A stretch of 64,000 nucleotides of DNA from Dendrophyllia cribrosa. Its lineage: Eukaryota > Cnidaria > Anthozoa > Scleractinia > Dendrophylliidae. The translations under genes and the position numbers were made by a program. The DNA is taken from the NCBI GenBank assembly GCA_024195265.1, contig JAJLRJ010000010.1, positions 4,870,135-4,934,134 of the forward strand, read 5' to 3'. The notes beneath the pieces are model-generated. The model did no database searches, was not told where the DNA came from, and worked only from the letters and a program-made list of their open reading frames with translations. Shown here piece after piece: positions 1 to 10,738 of this stretch. The stretch's first letter is position 1. Each line of letters begins with the position of its first letter.

Positions 1-404
1 ACATGCTTCAGGATACAGTCCAACCTCTATTCTAATTCACGTTTATATGGAGTCCTTATTAAACTAAAACATTATTACAAAAAAACACACACACAAGACT
101 ATAAAACTACATATAATCGCTATGAGTCGCGGTTTAGCATGATTTCAAATTCCCGTATCTCCAGCACACTGCAAATACTGCGAAGCAGGACATTAAATGC
201 ACGCGCACCATTATATCTGAAGCTTCCCTGGTATTTAGATGTTTCCAGTAGCGAAAGGCAGGCGCAACAAGTCACGGTGCCTGGTGTTATGTGCGTGGAT
301 CTGGTGTGCATGTTTGAGATCAGATGAGAGATAGGACGGTCATTTGAAAAAGTCTCTGAAAATTATCCCCTGTATTACTGAAAACTAACTTCTACTCATA
401 TAAC
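1..404. other. No gene recognised at left edge
   Basis: Short open frames here lack splice context or recognisable domains. The Ig/FN3 gene on the minus strand must continue through or beyond this stretch, because its last visible exon at 1170-1454 ends in a splice donor, so this is probably intron. Confidence 0.5.
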
Positions 405-595
405 TAGCAGTAATCGGAGATTATGGAGACGCGTTCGAAGGAACTTCCGGCGGAAATGAGCCCCTGAAAAAAGCAATAGGGGCGGCCATTTGGAAGACCG
501 GACACCAAAAAATCTCAAATTTTACTGCACGTAAGCCACAGGACAACCAACACGAAATTAGGATTGCGTTCTTCGAACGCGACTATACACCTCTA
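405..595 (+). repeat. Dispersed inverted-repeat element, copy 1
   Basis: The stretch carries the 10-bp inverted pair GCGTTCGAAG (431-440) and CTTCGAACGC (571-580). The same ~190 bp occurs in opposite orientation at 51205-51395, including flanking bases outside the 10-bp pair. This makes it a non-autonomous dispersed element rather than host sequence. No coding capacity is seen. Confidence 0.7.
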
Positions 596-1039
596 TTAAG
601 CGGTCACGGACACCTTTTCCAAGCACCCAACAAGTTATTTTTTATTGTTTTCAACTGTATTAAGCGATCGCTCTTTTATAGAAAAATTATACGAGAATTG
701 ATTAAATACATTTATGTATGGCCTAATGGTAAACAAATTATGTAATTTGAAATGGGTGCCATTTTCGACGATAAAAATTAGTACAATAAATGAAAGGATA
801 AGGATTTCTAAAAGTAATATATCAAACATGAGAAAGAGTGTTTTATAAGTTTCCAAACACCGAGAAAAAACGAGGCGCGGCCAAGCTTTTTTAACCAACT
901 TCGAGGTGTTTCGATTCCTGATGAACTAAACACTCTTTTGAGTATTTGATAAAGCTTCTCAAACTGATCATTAAATACAAAAAAAAAGAAGAAATAAAAT
1001 CGATATGGTCGGGAATCTAGGCTTACAAGGAACATATTA

Positions 1040-1122
1040 GTGGCGGATCCCGCAGGGGAGGGGCCCCTGGGGGCCCGCCCCCTCCCCCCCTCCCCCCTCC
1101 CCGCCCCCTCCCCCCCTTTCAT
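1040..1122. repeat. G/C-rich low-complexity tract
   Basis: A run of C-rich and GGGGCCCC-type sequence follows a GGCGGATCCC motif. Similar GGCGGATCC ends border a small element at 16018-16217, so this may be one end of that repeat family. It lies just 3' of the FN3 exon of the minus-strand gene, inside its intron. Confidence 0.45.
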
Positions 1123-1169
1123 CCTGCGAAAAGTATATAGTCTTCACTTCAAATGTAGTCTTTACTTAC

Positions 1170-4100
1170 AGGCCACAGTAGTGTTGACTGAAACAATCCT
1201 CCACTCTCCCACCCCGAAAGAATTATTAGAACTCATTCGAACTTCATACAGCGTTCTAGCTTTCAGATCTTTAAAGGTATTGTCTCGACTTGCGATAGGC
1301 AGGGATTCTGATTTTAATATTTTTCCTTCCCGCCTGAGTTCAATATTGTAGCCAATCACGCTGCTCCCACCGTCCCTTTCGGCCGGATCCCACGTGACGA
1401 CTATCCTGTCACATTTTGGAGAGACTCGGAGGTTGTTAGGAGGTTCTGGGGTCCCTGGAACGAAACAAATGGTAAATATTAGACGTAAGGTGCGTGAGAT
1501 AGCCACAAATAAAAGTCCTAGCTGTTTATACTCTTTATAGGGAAAAAATGATCCTACATTTTGTTTTTGCTTCATGAATTTTTTTTCTAGCATGACTGGA
1601 GGCTTAAATTTCAATTTTTGCACGATCTCTTTAAGTAACACTGCACGAAATATTGGATTTGCTATACCTTTGACTTTCATCAAAGGTGTGGTCAAATATG
1701 GCATCGACTTTGACATCACCTTTGACGCGCGTCAAAGGTGATGTCAAATGTATAACGGCTTTACATATACCTTTGAGATGGGACAAAGGCGAAGTCAAAT
1801 ACGACGACGTGTTTGACTTCACCTTTGACGTGCGCCAAAGGTGAAGTCAAAGATATGACAGCTTTGATATTCTTTTGATACCTGTCAAAGGCGAGGTCAA
1901 ATGTGGAAACAACTTTGACTTCGCCTTTGACGCGCGTCACAGGTGATGTCAAATATATAACGGCTTTGCATATACCTTTGAAGACGGGACAAAGGCGAGG
2001 TCAAATACGACGACGTATTTGACTTCACCTTTGACGCGCGTTAAAGGTGAAGTCAAAGATATGACAGCTTTGATATTCTTTTGGCCCCCTGTCAAAGGCG
2101 AGGTCAAATATGTAAACAACTTTGACTTCGCCTTTGACACGCGTCAAAGGTACAGTCAAAGATATGACGGCTTCGGTATTCGTTTATTTTGACATTTGTC
2201 AAAGGTGAGGTCAAACATACTAAGAACTTTGACTTCACCTGTGACGAGCTTCAAAGCCGGATGAAGTGAAAGATATGACGGCTTTGCTTTTGTTTTGAAC
2301 ATCTTGTCACGTTGCCGGACGATAGATGACTGGAGCCGAGGCAGCCAGTTTCCCGCGCTTTCCGCCGGTTGCCATTTCTCTTTGACCAATCACAACCAAG
2401 ATACATCTGACGCGTACAGAGTGAGTCGAAGAGAAAAAAATATTCTGATTTTCCTGCGTTCAGAAGATCGTTTGGATAATAATCTTTCCACCTTTCTTTG
2501 TCTCAAACTTCACTTAAGATTAAAAGGTAAGTCTCTTTGACATTTAAAAAATTAAATTAAGCCTTAAACAAGATCTAAGAGTTCTCAAACGTTCCAACAC
2601 GGATATTTGCTTTCTCAGACTTCTATTAAACTTGCCGGTAAACAAACAGAATGAACTTTATTTAAGCATATTTCCAGCTAATCCTTTTCGTATATAAAAT
2701 GTTAGCTTTTGATGCTTGTTTATGAAATACAAGGTCACCCAACGAGGCTATTTAGTGAACTTTTTATATTAATGACAAACCCTGGATATCCGTTTCATTC
2801 ATCATTAATTTTATCTGTCATTTGCAACTCAAAATGGCGGGATACCAGTTTCTAGAAAACCGAATTGTTTGTTCATAATACTTAAGCTTAAAATTGCACT
2901 TCAACATCGCATATTTCATTTGTGATACACAATCTTGCTACAGGGAATGTTGAAGTTTTTGCTGCATAGAACATTGAGCTCCATGTTTAAAAACTAATTC
3001 ATATGTTTTGGGTGCATCACATTGAACTTGACAGAGTCTAAATAATGGGACTTTCCATTTTCTATCCGCACCCCCCCCCCTAAAGATGGCAGGAATCCGA
3101 ACCCTCAATTTATTGTCGGCGCCCTTTGAAAAATGAAATCCGAAGGGTTGATTTTTCTGTCGGCACCTTTGAAAAAAAAATCCGAAGGCTCCAAATTTTG
3201 TCGGCTTCTTTGAAGAAAAAATCCGAACCCTTCTTTGCAAAACATGTCCTTCTTTAGGGGGGGGGGGGGGGGGGGGGGTTGCGTCTAAAAAGTGGAATGT
3301 CCCAAAGGTCGCAGGCACCATGCTTACAATTTACAATTTACAACTTACAATTTTTTTCTTTACAAGTGGTAAGTTCTTCTGTTCTACTTTTAGTTTTACA
3401 TTTGGGTGAAATTAATATTACTTTCTAACAAAGATACATTTTACTGTTCCAACAGTATAAACTAATAACATTTTCAGATCAGATGCCCAATAAAGACAGT
3501 TTATTAAAAAGTCATGTAATTAAGCTTATATTATTTGATTTTCCAGCAACCTCCCATTAAATTGGACACTGTGCTTTGTTTCATATCTTGGTTTTTCTTT
3601 TTTCAAGCACAATGTTATAATTGCCTTAGTATGTTTATTTAAAAGTAATTAATTTTATGTGTAAACAGGCATGAAAATTTGAAGAGCAAAGATGTCTTGC
3701 TGGGCTGCGTTGCCAAGTCAGCTTGCCGTTGGCAGCTACACGTGTCTGGTTCTTCAATCAAAGAATGCGATGATCAGAAGACCAAAGAAGTAAATATTTC
3801 TCTATAACTTTCAAGAGTGTAAAGAGCCACTGAACAGATCATGCTTAAACTCAAGACACTTTTCAGGTTCCATTAGAACGAGTGAACATATTAGCCACCC
3901 TTTCGGTCCCAAGAATGCTTGATTATTTTTTAAGCAGCAGTTAACGAAAATCATTACGAAAAAATCAGTTAATTTATTAATACTTAAAAAATTAAAATTA
4001 ATGAAAAATGATTAAAACAAATATACAGGTAAAGGAAATGATGTAAGTTAAGAGAATCGCTTGTCATACTTCCACATTCAAAAAATAATTCAAGCTTCAA

Positions 4101-7100
4101 GAAATGAATGGATGTACAGTATCGCATCGAGCATACGTAAACAATCGTGAAAACACGACCTTTATATTTTGGTATAAAACATGCCATGATTGTTCAAACA
4201 AATATGTGTGACTTAGCCTGTTCATAATCTGAGAACTTTAATTTGCATTCAAAGTGATTATAACTTAAGTTTGAAAGAAAAGACAAAAAAGCGGCTGTAA
4301 ATGCATAGATAACATTTTCAGGGCACAAACAACTTCAACTGACATTGCAATTAAAATGCATGCCTGTTTGCCGAACTCATTTCTGATCTAGAGTCAGGTG
4401 AGATTAGGTTCACCTAATGCATAAATTATGTTACAGTCACACCACAATTGAAACCTACTTCACATTCATGTTTTCATGCCACATGTGGTCATGAAAAGAT
4501 GCAACAAACAGTATATTGTCTTTTCTTCAACTTTATAACAAACTAACTATAATGCATGTGTAATTTTGTAATGATTAACAAGTGGGCAGATGACAAAATG
4601 TGTTGTCGTCTCAGTGAAATTCATCTCCTGTAAAAAATTCTTGTCATGGAAAACATTATTCATTTCAGCACCTGAAATATGATCTTATGTATTGATTTCG
4701 TGAAAGCCGAAATTTGACACTGAAAATCCACAAAAAAAAAGTACTTGAATTTTATCATAAACGTTCATATAGTAGTTAATTAATTTTTAAACTTTTTAAA
4801 CATAGCTGTGGCTCATAACTTGTTATATGTATGACTGATATACATGGCAGTACAGTTAATTGACAGGAATGAGTTATTGTTGGCTTTCGATTGCCGTCAG
4901 CAACCATGTAGCAATTAAGGAGGCTCGTACCCATTTCTCAAGTCTACACCCTTTCAATTTTAATGGGCCATATCTTTTGTTGTTGCGCATAAAAAGACAA
5001 GCCACTTTGCATGCAAACACACAATACACTGAACTTTATGTGAGTATAGGATTTGTTTACATCGGTGCTTCCATGGCAACAGAATGGTGATCCTCCGAAA
5101 TTCACAAGTTGCGGAGTTTCTCTAGATCGAGAGAATTTTTTGTAAAACCCGCTACTGGACTAATTAATTAGACCATGGGCTTCAACTGGACAAAGTTTAA
5201 AAGAAATGTATGAGAGCGTTCTTGAAATTTTGGGGGATGAAGTTTTGGGGATTGTAAATACAGTGAAAAACATACTATCGACCTTATTGGCTAATATCTA
5301 AAGAAAACGATGCGCGATGGGAATGCAGTTTCATCTCAAAATAGTTTGACTCCATTTGAAATAGTGTGGGAAAAAGTGAGGGGGTTGCTTTGGCCGATTG
5401 CTAGAAAGAAGGATTTGATTAGCGTGCGTTCAGCTGCTCATTGTTGCCATTTTTGTATGTAATTTGGTCTACGCCTACAAATGTGATGATAATTTGGAAA
5501 CAGCGAGATAATTTTTTTTTAAAATTGACAATCTGGAAATTAATTATCAATTTATATGGCCTGCAAGTTTCAAGGGCATTGAAGACATGCAAGGCAATAA
5601 TATAGGGCCCCCAATGTACCAATTTACTCCCGCAGATTTTGAGTTTACAAGTGAGAGTCCTCATTATTCACGAGTATTGTTTTAAAGTTTCATATGCACG
5701 TGCAAAACTTAAGCAAAAAATTTATTTGCATCGAACAGAACGCTCGATTGCTTTCCGTTTAATTTCATCAAGTGGGATGCAGAAATAACACGCTTTGGCA
5801 ATGGTTTATGATTGTCTCACTCTGGTTATTTGTTGCAATCGGCGTAGCATCTGTTACTTATTTAGATATATATAATATAGCGCAAAGCAAAATTCTCAGC
5901 TAAAATATAAAATTGTCACACTGTTCTTGCGTGGGACATAAGAAGCACTGTTTCTGTATTTCGTTTATAAATTTGCAAATTGGGATATGTTCTTCTTGTC
6001 CTGCAATTTTACAGAGACCCTAGGTACGGCTGCATTACAGCGTAATTGCGCGGCATCGAGTGCGTAATGTTATTATAATTCTCAAGCCAGTTATTAGCAT
6101 GTTACGGAAAATTCTTCGGAAAGCAATCGAGCGTTTTGTTCGATGCAAATAAACTTTTTGCTAAAGTTTTGCACGTGCATATGAAACTTGAAAACAATAC
6201 TCGTGAACATAGTTAATAGAACAAACTGGTTATGAAGCTCAATAAATTTCAAAAAGAGTGTACAAAGCTGCTTTGTTTTATGTTGAACGAACTGTGACCC
6301 TGCACATTGTTTTGTTTAACGTGTGAGCCCAAATGTTTCTACTGGTCAGTTGCTCATATACATTTCAATACCTTTTGTGTTTTGTGCAGGGTCAAGGCAA
6401 ACGAACAAAAGAAATGGAGAACAAAAACATATAACAAAGGACTGACTGAGTTTCATAACCAGTTTATTCTATTAACTATGTCGTGAATAATGAGGACGCT
6501 CACTTGTAAACACAAAGTCTGTATGAAAACATTGGTACATTGGATCAAGGCCCTATTTTATTGCCTTGCATGTCTTCAATGCCCTTGAAACTTGCAGGCC
6601 ATATAAACTGATGATTAATCTCGAGGTTGTCGATTTAAAAAAAAAAAAATCTCACGGTTTCCAAATTATCATCACATTCGTAGGCGTAGACCAAATTACA
6701 TACAAAAATAACAACAAGAGCAGCTGAACGTACGCTAATCAAATCCTTCTTTCTCGCAATCGGGCAAAGCAACCCCTTCACTTTTTCACACACCATTTAA
6801 AATGGAATCAAACTACTACGAGATGAAACTGCATTCTTATCGCGCATCGTTTTCTTTAGATATTAGCCAATTATGTCGATAGTAAGTTTTTCACTGTATT
6901 TACAATCCCCAAAACTTCATCCCCCAAAATTTCAAAAACGCTCTCATATATTTCTTGAAGCCCATGGTCTAATCAATTGGTCCACCAGCGGGTTTTACAA
7001 AAAATTCTCTCGATCTAGAGAAACTCCGCAACTTGTGAATTGAAACTGAAACATTTTTAACACGTGTTTTTTTCATGTTTGAAATAAAAGTGGTCATTAC

Positions 7101-10100
7101 ATTCCATAGGTCTCACAAATTATCATTAAATTACGAAAGAAAGTTCCTCAGACTTAAATTATTACTCCCTGCAAATAGCTCTGACTAACTCCTCGGCAAT
7201 AAAGAGATCGAGCTTTTCATTCAAATGCAGTTTTTCTTGACGTTTTCCCTCTTTTTAAACTGCACTTGAATGATAAGCTCGATCTCTTTATTGCCGATGA
7301 ATTAGTCAGAGCTATTTGCAGGGAGTAATTATGTAAGTCTGAGTAAACTTTCTGTGATAATTTAATGATAATTTGTGAGACCTATGAAATGTTTTGACCG
7401 CTTATATTTTAAACATGAAAAAACACGTGTTAAAATGTTTTAGCGATTCAAAATCAAACAGTTTAATATGTTTGAAATTTTTCCATTTAGTGTGCTACAC
7501 TGTGTAGATTATAGCGCATATATTCGCTTCTCGCGGGTAGCTCCAAAATCGAAAGATATTTAGGAAAAACTGTTTTTCGCCATATTCGTTTACTGTTGCT
7601 ATGGAAACGCTGATTAGCATAAAAAGAGCATCATCCAAAACTTTCATCTTAGCCTAACAGCTGATATCAAATTCAGATTCATTGAGCTAAAGTAAGATTA
7701 GGTATAAGCGCATTCAAAAAGGGAAGTGTGACCCCCCCCAAAAAAAAACTACTTGGAGCCACCTTAAGAAAATTATTTTGAAGTAATCTTTTGGTCCCGA
7801 ATCGCTGATCACACGTGTGAGCGTTAGAAAAAGAGAAATTTCTTAGCCTTGCAGTATAAACAAATAATCCAAGCGGCTCGTGATATTTTGGGACAATTTT
7901 AAAATATTACTCGAGGTATTTATACCCCAAATACCCCTTGAAACCATTGTATTACCTTTACTAATTTGCTTCTTATTAGTACTACTGCATGATAATTTTG
8001 TGACACATTTGTACACTATTGCAGTTAAGGCCTCATTAATTAATTTTTAATTCAACCATGTATTTTCTGATACTATTTGAAACAGTTTTATGGCACTTTT
8101 AATTTAGTAAAGAGTGTATTCTGCTTTTGACATCATTAAAATTGAATTTTTAAAACAGTCATCATGGCCTGTATATTTATCATAATGAATATTGCTGACG
8201 TAACACCAGTATTTTTTAATGATTTAATTTAAATTTCTAAAAGTGGTCAAGATATTTGACACACTTTTCACACCAATCGTAGACAATGTGATTACGCCTT
8301 GGACAAACCTTTGATAGTGGACAAAATAAAAGCGAATTGAATATCACCTTTAACTTGCGTCAAAGGCATATCTCAAATATGTGGTAAAGATGGCCCTTGT
8401 CACCTTTACCACTATATAAAGGCGGGATCAAGCATGGCCTTTGACGAGTGTCAAATGTGTGTAAATCACATGGCAAAGACGATTCACTTTTGACAAGCCT
8501 TTGACACAAGTCTCAGACATATTTGACTACATCTTTGATCAGCCTTTGACACGCGTCGCAGACGGATTTGACCAAACACCTTTGTTCAACCTTTGACACG
8601 CGTCACAGACGGATTTGACCACACGCCTTTGATCTACCTTTGTCACAAATCACAGACGAATTTGACTAAACCTTTGACAAACCTTTGATAATGGACAAAG
8701 GTGAATCAAATGTAATCTTTGACGCGCGTCAAAGGTATATGTCAAAGATGTGGTAAAGACGGCCTTTACCACCTTTACCACTATGTCAAAGGCGACATCA
8801 AAGATGATCTTTGACGCGCGTCACAGGTGTGGAAAGATGTAGCAAAGGAGGTCTTTGATACGCCTTTCACCACACATTTGATCGTCCGCAAAGGCGATTT
8901 TTCGTGCAGTGTAATGATCCGCATAAGAAGGATAGTGCTCAAACGGTAATGCATGATGGAATGTAAACTTTTTTCATTGTTTCAACTAGTGATCTCATTG
9001 ACCAAGACTCAAAAACCGCTAAAAAGTTAAGGTTCAAGGTGCATAAAGTCTAATTTTTTTAAGGTTTCAAGTAATTTGAGACCCAATCGCACAACATGCA
9101 AGTTTAAAAAGATATTGTATTTGGGAAACTTCATCAAAGAAGCAAAATTATTAGCTATTGTCTTCTACTATTCTGATTGGTTAAGCACGAACATTTCCTA
9201 AAATTTATTTGACGCAAATGGATTTTCTTTATTTTATAATGAAATATAATTATGAACCATCAGATCCTCCTCTATTCTTGAAACCAAAGATATTCTATGT
9301 GGGAAAGAGCCAGAACAATGAAGTTTACTATAGTTCTTATGTGGAGCATTACTTAAAAAGATAACATTTTCACGTTTCGAAGACCGTGACGATAGTAGAT
9401 TCAGAATGCAATCCCAACATGTTTTTAGGAAATAATCATATAAAACTACCTAATATCACCTTGGATTAAAAGGGAAAACGACACAAAACATTTTGGTGCA
9501 ATAGGCCTTATCCATGATGTAACGCGCATTCACAGCTTCCGAATATTCATTTTTTGCTTAGTACCATATTTGGAAACCCCTTGGTCCCTCGAGATTGGAA
9601 GCAAGTTGTTCTAGCAAATTGATTAGTTAATATTTCTATCTTGATTTTCCAAATATGGCTGAAACAACTTCTTAGCAAATTGAATAATCGGAAGCTTGTT
9701 TTATAGCGTACAAGAGACAGTTGCACGTTTCAACCCACTTATGACTTTCTGACATTATTATTAGCTCTGTACTTAGTAATTTTTATCATGTTAAAATAAA
9801 GGTTTTTTTAAAGCACTAAAGTTAAATACCTCGTACGTGAACTTCAATGGTATAAGAGTCGCTTCCTCTGATATTTGTCGCTTTACACGTGTAAAATCCA
9901 AAATCACTTTGACTTTTCACCTTAAACTTGAAGGATGCCGAGCCCGACCCATAAGTGATGCCGCTACTGTTTAATTCTTCCTCGAATGTGTGGAATAGCA
10001 CGCGAGGGACTGGGGATCCATCAAAAACGCAATTCAGTGTGACTTCCTCGTCTCTTCCCAGTGATGCGTACACGGGATTCGGCGAGGATCTTTCGCGGAT

Positions 10101-10700
10101 TAAACCGGGACGGTCTGCAATTAGAAAAACGCAAAAGATATGTTAACTCTGCTAAGATTACTGAAAAGGACATGTCTAAAGGTGAACGCGGAAAAATGTA
10201 AGGCCATGCGAGTGAATGCAGAGAGGAATAAGAGTATTTCAGCGAGCGGTCAAGCAGAGGAGGATGTAGAAAGGTTCACGTACTTAGAAGCAACAGTCTC
10301 AAAACAATGAGAAAGTGAAGACGACATTAACAACAGAATAAGGAAAGGGAGAAGGGCGTCTGGGGCAAAAGCAGTATGTGAAGAAAGACCGTGGCCAAAA
10401 TCAGAATCACTCGATTAATCAACCTTACTATATGGATGTGAAACTTGGCGGATAAATAAAGGTGATGACAAAAAATCGACGAATTCCAAAATTGCTGCCT
10501 AAGACGAATATTGAAGGTCAAATGGCGAGATAAAGTTAGCACTAAAGAATTAATAGAAAAGGCGGGCATAGAGAGGCTCAGTGACGAAGTATAGAGGCAT
10601 AGATTGACGGGAACCAAACAACAACTGCGTCACGGCTCTAACTTGGGCTCCAGAAGGGAACAGGAAGAGAGGGAGGCCAAAAACAACATGGCGACGGACG

Positions 10701-10738
<38 letters not shown>

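Noticed and set aside
808..1351. Overlapping Gly/Pro/Arg-rich open frames on both strands
   Set aside because: Products of G/C-rich low-complexity DNA; no domain or splice support.
1162..1719. Extending the FN3 exon upstream to 1719 as one long exon
   Set aside because: A good acceptor (TTTCGTTCCAG at 1455-1465) restores phase 1 with the preceding Ig exon; the extra frame has no FN3 similarity.
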